In this document: one piece after another, positions 44,242 through 52,900 of the stretch
Layout of the letters: every line of letters begins with the position of its first letter
Numbering within the stretch: position 1 is the first letter of the stretch
NCBI RefSeq assembly: GCF_021390545.1
Contig: NZ_JAJUWR010000007.1
Span: 124,001 to 188,000, forward strand
Direction of reading: 5' to 3'
DNA from: Algoriphagus sp. AGSA1
Lineage (GTDB): Bacteria > Bacteroidota > Bacteroidia > Cytophagales > Cyclobacteriaceae
Length of the DNA stretch: 64,000 bases
Notes under the pieces: generated by a model
Seen by the model: only the letters and a program-made list of their open reading frames with translations
What the model was told of the DNA's origin: nothing
The model's database searches: none
Made by a program: the position numbers and the translations under genes

Positions 44242-44625
44242 CTACGGTTTATAAATTCTGTTATAACCCGAAAAAGCTAAGATCTTGCGATCAAGAGTCC
44301 AAATCTCCAACCCAAATCTTTCAGCTGAATGAATGATTACTGCATCAATCAATCCTATTCCACGATTGATCAATCCCCCTTTTCTAGAAAAATCTCCAGA
44401 CTCAAAAATCAATCCCGGCTGATCCAAAATCCGAAGTTGTCTATAGAAATCTTTGATCAAATTTAATTCTCTGGTATTCTTTACCCCTTGAAGTAACTCG
44501 GCAAAGATCAATTCCAAAGAATATATTTCGCCTTTCTCCATCAAATCAATCATCGGAGCGAAAAAATCCTGATTACCTTTTAGAAACTCTATCCACACTG
44601 AGGTATCGACAAGAACCTGCTTCAT
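44242..44625 (-). CDS. vapC: VapC-type PIN-domain toxin
   Basis: A 127-residue PIN domain nuclease. The first acidic residue lies in VLVDTSVWIEFLKG (D7); others are E in LIFAELLQG and D in GLIDAVIIHSAE, ending WTLDRKI. VapC toxins cut tRNA or rRNA and are held by VapB. The start overlaps the antitoxin stop by four bases (ATGA), the standard arrangement. Confidence 0.9.
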   Translation of the reverse strand: MKQVLVDTSVWIEFLKGNQDFFAPMIDLMEKGEIYSLELIFAELLQGVKNTRELNLIKDFYRQLRILDQPGLIFESGDFSRKGGLINRGIGLIDAVIIHSAERFGLEIWTLDRKILAFSGYNRIYKP

Positions 44626-44828
44626 TGCTGATTGGTTTCTCTCAATTTGTCAGCACCATACGTGAAAGCTATTGGTTCAGCGACAATTTGATCAGCCAAT
44701 TCAAGTAATTTCTTTCGGGATAAATAGTCCCGAAGTGCTATCCTCAACGCTTCAGTAATGTTTTTGGCTCCAGAGACCTCCATCACATCTTGGATCAATT
44801 CATCTTCAATTAAAGCAGTGACTTTCAT
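44622..44828 (-). CDS. vapB: VapB-type antitoxin
   Basis: A 68-residue antitoxin of the DUF2191/VapB type: MKVTALIEDELIQDVMEVSG, then a ribbon-helix-helix-like NITEALRIALRDYLSRKK, then a C-terminal toxin-neutralising tail. It should repress its own operon. ATG 44828 is chosen over an upstream start at 44849. The pair lies between the exported aminotransferase and a divergent beta-helix gene. Confidence 0.87.
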   Translation of the reverse strand: MKVTALIEDELIQDVMEVSGAKNITEALRIALRDYLSRKKLLELADQIVAEPIAFTYGADKLRETNQQ

Positions 44829-44991
44829 ATATTTAAATGTTATTAACAAAAATACGAAATATCATCGTATGCAGTTCGGCTTTTGTTATATTTTATTACT
44901 CTTCGGACGACCCATGTCTTTGTACTGTTTCAAATCCCCATAATTAATTGCATCTTAATGACCTCATTGCATTTAATTTATTCAGCCCAAG

Positions 44992-46554
44992 ATGATCTAT
45001 TACATCCTAATTCTACATTTTATTTTCGCGGCAATTCCTGAAAAAATCCAGTTCTGTTCATCAACACCAAACTCCAAATTGATCAATTCGGAAACAGTTC
45101 GGTACAGTGACTTTGGTGCCAAAGGAGATGGCAAGACAGATGACATAGATGCCATCGCCGCAGCACATAGATTTGCAAATGAAAATAGACTGCCGGTAAA
45201 AGCTGACAAGGGAGCCACTTACTACATTGGAGGAAAAGAGCTCACCGTGATAATCCAGACCGATACAGATTTTGGTGAAGCATCCTTTATCGTGGATGAC
45301 AGGGAGGCTGAAAATCGGACCGCGCCTGTTTTCCTGGTCAGTTCCAGTCTGGAACCTTACAAGGTGAAGACCATAAGTTCAATGAAAAGAAATCAGGGGA
45401 ATGTCGATTTGAAATTACCGGGGCCGGCATTGATCACTGTCACTGATTCAAACACGAAAAGATACATTCGTTTTGGCCCCAATGTGAACAATGGCACATC
45501 TCAGACGGATATTTTTCTGATCGATAAAAATGGAAACGTGGATATGAACACGCCTATCATCTGGGATTTTGACCAGATCACGGAAATGGCCATTCTTCCT
45601 ATCGATAATCAAACACTAAAGATCACAGGCGGTCGCTTTACCACGATTGCCAATCAGGAAGAATCCCAGTACAACTATTATAGTAGAAACATCTCCATAG
45701 AGAGATCCAATGTGGTAATTGATGGGTTAGAACATAAAATTACTGGCGAAGGAGATCAGGGAGCTCCCTACAATGGATTCTTAAATATTAGTAACTGTAC
45801 TAACGTAACCGTCCAGAACACCACCTTAACAGGGCATAAAACCTACCAGACCATCGGCAGAGCAGGAACCACGGTTTCCATGGGATCCTATGATATTATC
45901 GTGAACAAAGCTTTAAACGTATCCTTTATCAACTGCAAGCAAACCAACGACATCGATGACCGTACCTTCTGGGGCATCATGGGATCCAATTTCAGCAAAA
46001 ACCTGCTTTTTGATAAATGTACCTTATCCCGCTTTGATGCACATATGGGAGTGGCAAATGCCTCCATCCGCAACTCCACACTTGGGCACATGGGGATCAA
46101 TGCCATCGGCACTGGAACCTTCACTGTGGAAAACTCGGAAATCCGAGGCAGAAACCTGATCAACCTACGGCCGGATTATGGCAGTACATGGGAAGGGAAA
46201 TTGATTATTAGAGACTGTACTTTCGTACCCGCAGCAGGCAGGCCAGTCAGCGCTTCCCTGATCAGCGGATCCAATTCCGGTCAGCATGACTTTGGCTATA
46301 CCTGCTATATGCCAGAACAGATCATCATTGAAAACCTACGAATCGAAGACTCCAATCATCCTGAGCATTATCCCGGCCCAGCTATTTTCGGCAATTTCAA
46401 CCCACAAAGGAAAGATGATTCTTACCAAGAGAAATTCCCTTATATCTTATCCAAGGAAGTCAGCTTAAAGAATGTGACTACTTCGAGTGGAAAGGAATTG
46501 AGAGTGAGTGAGAATGAGGTGATGTTTGAAGGGGTGAAGGTGCAAGTTAAATAG
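44992..46554 (+). CDS. Right-handed beta-helix (pectate-lyase-3-like) protein
   Basis: A 520-residue secreted protein with a hydrophobic N-terminus (IYYILILHFIFAAIP). It then carries the N-terminal signature VRYSDFGAKGDGKTDDIDAI of GH28-related 'Pectate_lyase_3' proteins, followed by repeating beta-helix coils (ISNCTNVTVQNTTL, NVSFINCKQT, NLLFDKCTLS, ASIRNSTLG, FTVENSEI). It probably acts on or binds a polysaccharide. No CAZyme or SusCD partner is next to it, so the substrate is unknown. Confidence 0.85.
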   Translation: MIYYILILHFIFAAIPEKIQFCSSTPNSKLINSETVRYSDFGAKGDGKTDDIDAIAAAHRFANENRLPVKADKGATYYIGGKELTVIIQTDTDFGEASFIVDDREAENRTAPVFLVSSSLEPYKVKTISSMKRNQGNVDLKLPGPALITVTDSNTKRYIRFGPNVNNGTSQTDIFLIDKNGNVDMNTPIIWDFDQITEMAILPIDNQTLKITGGRFTTIANQEESQYNYYSRNISIERSNVVIDGLEHKITGEGDQGAPYNGFLNISNCTNVTVQNTTLTGHKTYQTIGRAGTTVSMGSYDIIVNKALNVSFINCKQTNDIDDRTFWGIMGSNFSKNLLFDKCTLSRFDAHMGVANASIRNSTLGHMGINAIGTGTFTVENSEIRGRNLINLRPDYGSTWEGKLIIRDCTFVPAAGRPVSASLISGSNSGQHDFGYTCYMPEQIIIENLRIEDSNHPEHYPGPAIFGNFNPQRKDDSYQEKFPYILSKEVSLKNVTTSSGKELRVSENEVMFEGVKVQVK

Positions 46555-46604
46555 TATGCTACATTTGATAATTGAAAGCATGAATGAGCTCCGTTTTTGA
46601 TTAC

Positions 46605-46956
46605 GCCCTTTCAGGGCTAAGACCTTTTTGATGATGGATTAATCAATATCGACGGGCTACGCCCATCGCTGGGTATTGAGCCCTTTCAGGGCTGAACATG
46701 ACAAACATTCCACGCCCTTAGTTTATTTCCTCGCAAACCTACATCTCCAACGTCTTTTGTGTCCTTTCAGGCACTCTCAAAAATCAAACTGGTTTATCAA
46801 TAACAGCCATTCACTACAAGGTAACCTGTTGAACATTACAAATCCCGATCAGAAAATATTATATTCACCAGCCCTGAAGGGGCATAATAACTAAGTAACG
46901 GTCGTCAGGCCGTTGCAAGAATTAAGTGGTTTGCAACTATAAAGCCCTGAAGGGGC
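46605..46956. repeat. REP palindromes upstream of the RAYT gene
   Basis: Palindromes GCCCTTTCAGGGC (46605-46617 and 46680-46692) and GGGCTACGCCC (46654-46664) are followed by inverted-type GCCCTGAAGGGGC at 46871-46883 and 46944-46956. The block 46645-46693 is nearly identical to 47467-47515 beyond the gene. This 410-nt gap has no other gene. Confidence 0.82.
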
Positions 46957-46965
46957 GCAATAGCT

Positions 46966-47418
46966 ATGGGACAATCGCTCGTGAAAAATTATGTGCACAT
47001 TATTTATAGCACTAAAAACAGACATCCATTTATTACCGAAGAATATGAAGACGATCTTTTCAAATACCTCGGTGGAGTTTGTAAAGCCTTAGACTGTCCA
47101 CCGATTCAGGTTGGAGGCTATTTAGACCATGTACATATTCTTTGCCTCCTGAATAAGAATATGAGCATGGCGAAATTGCTGGAGGAATTAAAAACGGATT
47201 CTTCCAAATGGATGAAAAAACGAGCGGATGAATTGAATAATTTTTATTGGCAAGATGGATACGGTGCATTTTCAGTTAATCCAAGTCAGACTGATACGGT
47301 CATTCATTATATCCAAAACCAGCGGGAACATCACAAACGCAAATCCTTCCAAGATGAATACAGGGCTTTTTTAAAAAAATATAAGGTGGAATATGATGAG
47401 AGGTATGTATGGGGGTAA
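46966..47418 (+). CDS. REP-associated tyrosine transposase (Y1_Tnp, IS200/IS605-like)
   Basis: A 150-residue HUH nuclease with H55-V-H57 in LDHVHILCLL and catalytic Y115 in DTVIHYIQNQREHHKR. It opens MGQSLVKNYVHIIYSTKNRHPFI, as RAYT/TnpA-REP proteins do. Such proteins cut and join single-stranded DNA at REP hairpins and are domesticated relatives of IS200/IS605 transposases. The gene is flanked on both sides by its presumed target palindromes, which is the REPtron arrangement. Confidence 0.92.
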   Translation: MGQSLVKNYVHIIYSTKNRHPFITEEYEDDLFKYLGGVCKALDCPPIQVGGYLDHVHILCLLNKNMSMAKLLEELKTDSSKWMKKRADELNNFYWQDGYGAFSVNPSQTDTVIHYIQNQREHHKRKSFQDEYRAFLKKYKVEYDERYVWG

Positions 47419-47430
47419 TGATTTGATTCC

Positions 47431-47515
47431 GCCCTTGCAGGGCTGTGAACCAAATGTTGACGAACCAATGTCGATGGGCTACACCCATCGCTGGATATTG
47501 AGCCCTTTCAGGGCA
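47431..47515. repeat. REP palindromes downstream of the RAYT gene
   Basis: GCCCTTGCAGGGC (47431-47443), GATGGGCTACACCCATC (47473-47489) and GCCCTTTCAGGGC (47502-47514). Order and spacing match the upstream block, so the two are direct repeats around the transposase gene. Confidence 0.82.
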
Positions 47516-47663
47516 CATATTTTGATCTCCTATCGGTCTCCATAGATGTATTTTCGACACATAGCTTTCGCTTAGTAAAAAGTTAAAGTTTCAACATCAA
47601 AAAACCAGCAACCGGACTTCCTTTAAAACCATTTTTTTATCAAAAAAAACATGGAAACAATCC

Positions 47664-47852
47664 TTATAATGCTGCAATAATTAAATATAGCCCTCCCAAT
47701 AAAGCTACTACTCCAGCACAAAATATTTTAACATCCCCACCAGTAAAACCTTTCCTACTAAAGGCATTATCCCTAAACTGAATAATGAAAATAATAATTG
47801 ATATAAGAATAAAGCATAAGCCAATGAAAAAATCATATCCATCCATATCCAT
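47664..47852 (-). CDS. Small two-helix membrane protein
   Basis: A 62-residue protein with two membrane segments (about residues 8-25 and 43-61) joined by a charged loop (RDNAFSRKGFTGGD). No family recognised. ATG at 47852; another ATG two codons on. It lies upstream of, but facing away from, the RAYT locus and 40 nt downstream of the ABC ATPase gene in the same direction with no visible terminator, so it may be co-transcribed. Confidence 0.5.
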   Translation of the reverse strand: MDMDGYDFFIGLCFILISIIIFIIQFRDNAFSRKGFTGGDVKIFCAGVVALLGGLYLIIAAL

Positions 47853-47892
47853 TAAATTTTCTTTTTAATCCTGCTATTAATTTTAAATACCA

Positions 47893-49362
47893 CTAATCCA
47901 ACTCTATCACCTTCTCCACCGCCTCAGGCACATCCTCCGCATAGTGGCTGACATAGATCAAGGTAATGGCACTCCGATCGCAGATTTGCTGCACGGTGTC
48001 TTTGAAAAGTCTGCGCTGAAACTCATCCATCCCTTGGGATGCCTCATCGAGGATCAGAAGTTTGGGTTGCTTTATCAGTGCCCGGGCCAGCAGAGTCCAG
48101 CGCTGGTTTTCCAACGAAAGTCGGTTAATTGGAATATTCTCTACCGCTTCAAGATGAAATAACGCCATCCATCTCCCGGCTAAAGCTTCTTGCTCAGGAC
48201 TGACCTTTTTGAATAAACCCATGGTATCAAAAAGCCCCGATAGAATTACTTTTCTACACGTCTGATTAGCAGGAAAGAACCGGCTGAGCTCGGGCGCCAC
48301 AAAACCTGTAGGACGTTTCACATCCCAGATACTCTCTCCTGTTCCCCGTTTATGCCCAAAAAGCCAGAAATTCTGGGAATAGGCTTGGGGGTTTTCCCCG
48401 ATAAGCAAACTGATCAAAGTGGATTTCCCAGAGCCATTAGCCCCTTTGAGAAGCCATCGATCACCCGATCTCACTGTCCAATTAAGATCTTTTAGAATCT
48501 GCTTTTCTCCATATTTGATGTTGATATTTTCCAGACGGACTACCTCAGTGTTATCCTTATGGGTCTTTGGTAAAAGTATATCCAGCAGCTTCCAATCATA
48601 GGCCAATCTGCGCTCTTGATTTCCAGTAAGATGAAAATCAGATGCCAGCCAAGTCTCCACAATTCCAGCATTTCCCAATTTAGCTACATGGGTAATTCCC
48701 TCGGGGATTTCACTCGCCGAGGTAGTCAGCAACACATGGACTCCTTCAGAAATGATCACTTTCAAAACCTCTCCAAACTCTGCCCTGCTTTTTACATCCA
48801 AACCCGTCATCGGTTGATCCATGAGGTAAATTCTAGGTTGACGCATCAGCCCCAATCCCAAAGCCAAACGGCGGGTTTCTCCATTGGAAAGCAGGAGAAC
48901 TGATTTGTCCAGCAAGTGCTCCAACTTGAGCAATCCTGTCACTTTATGCAAGCTCCAAGGCCCTGTAACTTTAGCTTTCACTTTGGATAAATATTCCCGG
49001 ACCGTGGCGGTCTCATCTGATTCTGAGGAATTGAATCTCTGCTGGAAATAAAAGTTCTGCTGATTGGATTTATTGCGGATTTCATAACGCTGGGACACAT
49101 ATGCGATCAGATCCCGAAAGGAGTTGATCTCGCCCGCTTGGGTTTTTTCTTCAGTATAATCCTTTGCAAACGGACGGGCTATCTCCCCTTTTGGCACCAC
49201 TGCATTCCCTCGAATGGTTTCTATTAATGCGGTAAGCTCTGCTCCGGAATTGCCAATTACCGACCACTGCTGACCATCTTCCCAATTGAAATCAAGTGAT
49301 TCGAAAACTTGTTTTCCTTTTGTGAGAACTTGTGCGGAAGAGATTGTTAAAAGAGATTTCAA
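47893..49362 (-). CDS. Tandem ABC ATPase, ModF-like, with degenerate first site
   Basis: A 489-residue soluble protein with two ABC ATPase domains. NBD1 has a broken Walker A (GNSGAELTA, no Lys) and Walker B ending in Q (IYLMDQPMTGLD), but a good signature LSNGETRR. NBD2 has a good Walker A (GANGSGKS) and Walker B (LLILDEASQGMD), but a degenerate signature (LSLENQRW). The intact halves can form one composite ATP site and the broken halves the other. This matches the ModF/PhrA-type ABC proteins of unclear role. No permease is nearby. It starts at TTG 49362; no ATG is available. Confidence 0.86.
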   Translation of the reverse strand: MKSLLTISSAQVLTKGKQVFESLDFNWEDGQQWSVIGNSGAELTALIETIRGNAVVPKGEIARPFAKDYTEEKTQAGEINSFRDLIAYVSQRYEIRNKSNQQNFYFQQRFNSSESDETATVREYLSKVKAKVTGPWSLHKVTGLLKLEHLLDKSVLLLSNGETRRLALGLGLMRQPRIYLMDQPMTGLDVKSRAEFGEVLKVIISEGVHVLLTTSASEIPEGITHVAKLGNAGIVETWLASDFHLTGNQERRLAYDWKLLDILLPKTHKDNTEVVRLENINIKYGEKQILKDLNWTVRSGDRWLLKGANGSGKSTLISLLIGENPQAYSQNFWLFGHKRGTGESIWDVKRPTGFVAPELSRFFPANQTCRKVILSGLFDTMGLFKKVSPEQEALAGRWMALFHLEAVENIPINRLSLENQRWTLLARALIKQPKLLILDEASQGMDEFQRRLFKDTVQQICDRSAITLIYVSHYAEDVPEAVEKVIELD

Positions 49363-49568
49363 AATGTTCAGATTGACAGATTATAAAATGTGATTATCCG
49401 CATTGACGCCAGTAACGATATTTTCTTTACTGAGTGAAGGACAGGAAACCGAAGACGGAAGAGGCCTTGAGCTAGTGTTTTCAGAATCCTATGATGTATT
49501 TATTGTTTTACTGGCAGAAAAGCGGATATACATATTGTAAACTTGGAAAACCGGAAAACTTATACCCC

Positions 49569-50021
49569 TCACACCCTATTCTTACTATCTATCAGGATAG
49601 TCACCGGCCCATCATTCACTAGGGAAACTTTCATATCCGCTCCGAATTCCCCTGTACCTATGGATTTGCCTAATTCTGATTCCAAAGAGATGATCATCTT
49701 CTCATACATGGGAATTGCGATTTCCGGTTTTGCCGCTTTGATGTAAGAAGGCCTATTCCCCTTTTTCGTACTTGCATGTAGTGTAAACTGTGAGATCAGC
49801 AATATCTCACCGGCTATATCCAATAGACTTTTATTCATTACCATATTTTCGTCAGGGAAAATCCTCAGATTCACGATCTTCTTCGACAGCCAGGAGATAT
49901 CTTCCTCTGTATCCGCATCTTCCACACCCAGCAAAATCATCAGGCCAATCCCTATTTCGGCTTTGACTATCCCACTTATTTTCACGGAAGCTTCAGAGAC
50001 TCTTTGAATTACTACTATCAT
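49569..50021 (-). CDS. dtd: D-aminoacyl-tRNA deacylase
   Basis: A 150-residue DTD, which removes D-amino acids (and glycine from tRNA-Ala) mis-attached to tRNA. Both active-site motifs are present: SQFTLHAST and the C-terminal NDGPVT. Usual length. Its start overlaps the upstream oxidoreductase gene by four bases (ATGA), so it ends a tightly coupled operon running from 52323 to 49569. Confidence 0.95.
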   Translation of the reverse strand: MIVVIQRVSEASVKISGIVKAEIGIGLMILLGVEDADTEEDISWLSKKIVNLRIFPDENMVMNKSLLDIAGEILLISQFTLHASTKKGNRPSYIKAAKPEIAIPMYEKMIISLESELGKSIGTGEFGADMKVSLVNDGPVTILIDSKNRV

Positions 50022-50737
50022 TTGCTTAGGTCTTGCATTTCTCCAGAAGATATGATCTCAACGGATTTAGATTTTTGAGCCAGGGCAGTTTTTACTAATG
50101 CTTTTGCTACCTGATAGTCATAGATCGGACGGATGTTTTTAAACAACTTAAGCCATACAAGTGGCTTCATCATGATAGTCGCCACTTGTTCTCCAAACCT
50201 GAATTCATTTCTATTTCCCAATAATAAGGAAGGTCTGAACAGCCCCAAATAATCAAAACCAATCAATTTCAGATCATCTTCGGTTTTACCCTTGGTCTGA
50301 CTATAAAAAATAGCTGAGTCCGCATCGGCTCCAGAGGAGGAAACATAGAGGAATTTGGAAGCTCCGAGCTCTTTTGCCCATCTAGCAAATTTTATAACCA
50401 AATCATGATCTATGGCATAGAAGTTCTCCTTTGAACCTGCCTGCTTGATAGTCGTTCCGAGAGAAGAAAACGCATGTACCTGAGCAGACTTTTCATTTAA
50501 GCACTCCACTAGAGAATTGTACTCCCCTCCCAGGCTCTGGGATCTCACTTTGCCCTCCCAATCCAACTGGCTTAAACTCTTCATATCCCCTTCTATTTGC
50601 ACCAATTTTGGATGCTTCAGTGCGAGTTTTCTTCGACCTAGGGAAAGCACAAAATCATAATCAGGATTCTGTAGCAGATGATGGAGGATTTGCATTCCAA
50701 CCATCCCTGAAGTGCCTGATAGTAGAGCTATTTTCAT
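50018..50737 (-). CDS. NAD(P)-binding Rossmann protein (TIP30-like)
   Basis: A 239-residue atypical short-chain dehydrogenase-fold protein with LLSGTSGMVGMQILHHLL as the dinucleotide site and KFLYVSSSGADADSAIFYSQTKGKTEDDL containing the Tyr-x-x-x-Lys-like stretch. It resembles HTATIP2/TIP30-type NAD(P)-binding proteins (LSLGRRK, YLGLFRPSLLLGNR). Substrate unknown. It overlaps both neighbours by four bases. Confidence 0.85.
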   Translation of the reverse strand: MKIALLSGTSGMVGMQILHHLLQNPDYDFVLSLGRRKLALKHPKLVQIEGDMKSLSQLDWEGKVRSQSLGGEYNSLVECLNEKSAQVHAFSSLGTTIKQAGSKENFYAIDHDLVIKFARWAKELGASKFLYVSSSGADADSAIFYSQTKGKTEDDLKLIGFDYLGLFRPSLLLGNRNEFRFGEQVATIMMKPLVWLKLFKNIRPIYDYQVAKALVKTALAQKSKSVEIISSGEMQDLSK

Positions 50738-51354
50738 TTAGTTGAAGCAATTAGCGGTGTCAGTTCCTCTGCAATCGCTTTGTTTTTATCTCTGGCGTAC
50801 CACAGATGTGTGCCATCAGCAAATTCTTTCGGGGTAATATTTTGAGGATCCAGTTTATATGCTTTCAGTCGGTTCTGAAGAAACTCCGGCCTTGGGCCCC
50901 ATACAAAAAGCTCTTTACTGAGATCTCCATTCAGGCCAATTAAAATCGGAATCGACCTCGCCCCCCCAGTAAGGTATGCGTCCATCAGTTCTGGATTTTC
51001 ATCCCGCAGCACAAATCTAAGTTGAATAAGAGGGCTTAAGCTGGCCAGCTTTGCAATAAACGGGATACTCTGGGCAGCGTCCCCACACCAAGCTTCCGTG
51101 ATGACCAGCCAGATCTGAGGGGAAGAAATAGAGGACACGATCTTATCGAGTTCCGCTGAAATTTTCACCGTCTTGTCCCAGCGGTTCATCCGCTGTACAT
51201 TCATTCTTGTATAGTTGAGGTAGCTTTCGGAGTGATTGATCCCAGTAGTTTTATTTTGTCCCAAAAGCCCATCTATCATTTCCCTGTATTCCAGATATGT
51301 TTGGGAGGACGCAATGAGTTCGGGAGATATTACTAAAGTTTGTTGTTCTTGCAT
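50734..51354 (-). CDS. Thioredoxin-family protein with WCGDA centre
   Basis: A 206-residue cytoplasmic protein with a thioredoxin fold whose active-site loop reads TEAWCGDAAQSIPF: one cysteine followed by GDA rather than CxxC. This 'thioredoxin family' variant is common in Bacteroidota. SIPILIGLNGDL gives the cis-proline region. With a single centre cysteine it may not act as a disulphide reductase. ATG 51354 is used rather than TTG 51372. It overlaps the next gene by four bases. Confidence 0.85.
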   Translation of the reverse strand: MQEQQTLVISPELIASSQTYLEYREMIDGLLGQNKTTGINHSESYLNYTRMNVQRMNRWDKTVKISAELDKIVSSISSPQIWLVITEAWCGDAAQSIPFIAKLASLSPLIQLRFVLRDENPELMDAYLTGGARSIPILIGLNGDLSKELFVWGPRPEFLQNRLKAYKLDPQNITPKEFADGTHLWYARDKNKAIAEELTPLIASTK

Positions 51355-51385
51355 TACTAAAGATTTTGCCAAGTAACAGCCCCGT

Positions 51386-51799
51386 TTAGACTTGAGTTCT
51401 TTCCCAATCTAAAAAAACGTCGATCTCGTCCTTTACTTTGGCATACACAGCCAAAACAACACTCAAATCGTCAGCAAAACCAATTACGCCAAGAAAATCA
51501 GGAATGATGTCAAGGGGAGACACAAAGTAAACAAGAGCCAATAAAACTAGTCCCAACGTACTGTTAGTGAGTTTGTGCGTACCATTGAAATGCGCCTTGA
51601 TCATTCGGATAAACACAGAGACGGGTTCGATAAGCTTTTTCACCCTTGTATTGTCCCCTGCTCTCGCAATCTTATTTCCTACCCCTGCGATCAGTTCTGT
51701 GACCTTATCCTTTTGCTTAATCAGCATATCTACCTGCTTGCCAAAAAGTGTTTTGGCATTATCGATAGTAGCATAGGTTTTAGACTTGAATGAGCTCAT
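51386..51799 (-). CDS. YkvA-family membrane protein (DUF1232)
   Basis: A 137-residue protein with the DUF1232 core GLVLLALVYFVSPLDIIPDFLGVIGFADDLSVVL, a conserved membrane-associated motif of unknown function. The N-terminal half is amphipathic and basic. The longer frame would begin with TTG at 51805, overlapping the preceding stop; ATG 51799 is preferred. Confidence 0.87.
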   Translation of the reverse strand: MSSFKSKTYATIDNAKTLFGKQVDMLIKQKDKVTELIAGVGNKIARAGDNTRVKKLIEPVSVFIRMIKAHFNGTHKLTNSTLGLVLLALVYFVSPLDIIPDFLGVIGFADDLSVVLAVYAKVKDEIDVFLDWERTQV

Positions 51800-51801
51800 T
51801 T

Positions 51802-52323
51802 TCAAAAGTAAATCTGTATCTCGGATTTCACTTGTTTCAACGCATATCCTATCAAATCGTTCTTTCTGTCCAGTGCCTGGGCAAATATTGCTTTTGCCAT
51901 ATCCACTCCAGTAGCCTCTTCATTGAGAATGTGTCTGCTTTGGTTGATGATGGTGGTCACCTCTTCCACGGCTCTTTTCACTGCTTCCCAGGTTTCCTCA
52001 GAGAAATATACTTGCTGGGAGAAATTATGGTTGAATTCCTCTCGGACTTCAGCCAGCAGAAGGGAGTGGAGTTCTCCCGAAGTCAATCCTCCAGGATTGG
52101 ATCGGCGCACCAAATTATTGGGAGTAATCCGCTCCAGAAAAAGACAGAGCCTTTCAGCAGCCTGCAATCGGATTGGAAGGATCGTCTGGGAGTTTTGGGT
52201 TTTCAGTTCCACCAGTGTTTTCTCTCTTTCTTTGGAAAGAAAAGAAACTACTACGAGATACATACCATAAAGGACGATGCCTGCTGGCAAAAGAATTTTC
52301 AATAAATCGACTGCGTATTCCAT
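51802..52323 (-). CDS. Conserved hypothetical membrane-anchored protein
   Basis: A 173-residue protein with one N-terminal membrane helix (about residues 7-28, LLKILLPAGIVLYGMYLVVV) and a cytoplasmic helical part rich in Leu, Glu and Arg (IRLQAAERLCLFLERITPNNL). I recognise the sequence style as conserved in Bacteroidota but know no function. It heads the operon with the YkvA, thioredoxin-like, Rossmann and dtd genes. It is divergent from the A-type protein gene. Confidence 0.75.
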   Translation of the reverse strand: MEYAVDLLKILLPAGIVLYGMYLVVVSFLSKEREKTLVELKTQNSQTILPIRLQAAERLCLFLERITPNNLVRRSNPGGLTSGELHSLLLAEVREEFNHNFSQQVYFSEETWEAVKRAVEEVTTIINQSRHILNEEATGVDMAKAIFAQALDRKNDLIGYALKQVKSEIQIYF

Positions 52324-52431
52324 TTTTAGGGATTAAACTCGAATTTGCACAATTAATCCCCGATAGAAAACTCGAGGAATGTAAATTTGTAAACTGGCGA
52401 ACCAATTCCCTGCCAAAAACATTTTCACTGC

Positions 52432-52746
52432 ATGATTATCCCCATTAAGATTACCGAAAAAGCCGAGACTGAGATCAAAAACATCATGGCTACCAAAAAT
52501 ATTCCTGCCGACTATCATCTTCGTGTAGGCGTGAAGGGGGGCGGATGTGGTGGTATGTCTTACGCTTTGGGTTTTGACAAACCTAAAGCTGAGGACCAGA
52601 AGTTTGAATTAGCGGGAATACCTGTTCTCATTGAGAAAAAGCATTACATGTTTTTGATGGGAATGCAGATCGATTTTTTTGAAGGAGATGAAGCCAGAGG
52701 ATTTACTTTTGTGAATCCCGAGATCCCGAAGCGTCACGATTTGTGA
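52432..52746 (+). CDS. A-type Fe-S protein lacking the C-terminal CxC
   Basis: A 104-residue protein of the HesB/IscA fold with GGGCGG (C39) but no other cysteine. Where canonical members end in TCGCG, this one ends VNPEIPKRHDL. It can therefore not bind a cluster by the usual three cysteines, though a dimer could still use two C39 residues. A perfect -7 box TAAATTTG lies at 52382-52389. A canonical paralogue is encoded at 34992. Confidence 0.87.
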   Translation: MIIPIKITEKAETEIKNIMATKNIPADYHLRVGVKGGGCGGMSYALGFDKPKAEDQKFELAGIPVLIEKKHYMFLMGMQIDFFEGDEARGFTFVNPEIPKRHDL

Positions 52747-52900
52747 TAGTGAAGTAACCACAGAGTCCACGGAGGTTTTTACACTGTACGCAAATTGAAG
52801 AGTTGTCCTGCTTCGCCAAAAGCCAAACTTAATTAGCTTTCAGTTACTGTAGATTTTCCCCTGGTTTTTTAATAAATTCATCGGGTCTAAAACCGCTACT

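Noticed and set aside
44242..44828. VapBC considered as part of a defence or mobile island with the RAYT locus.
   Set aside because: It is a lone toxin-antitoxin pair separated from the RAYT gene by a chromosomal beta-helix gene; no other defence genes or integrase are nearby.
46605..47515. Spaced palindromes considered as a CRISPR-like array.
   Set aside because: Spacing is irregular, units are REP palindromes in both orientations, and no cas gene is present.
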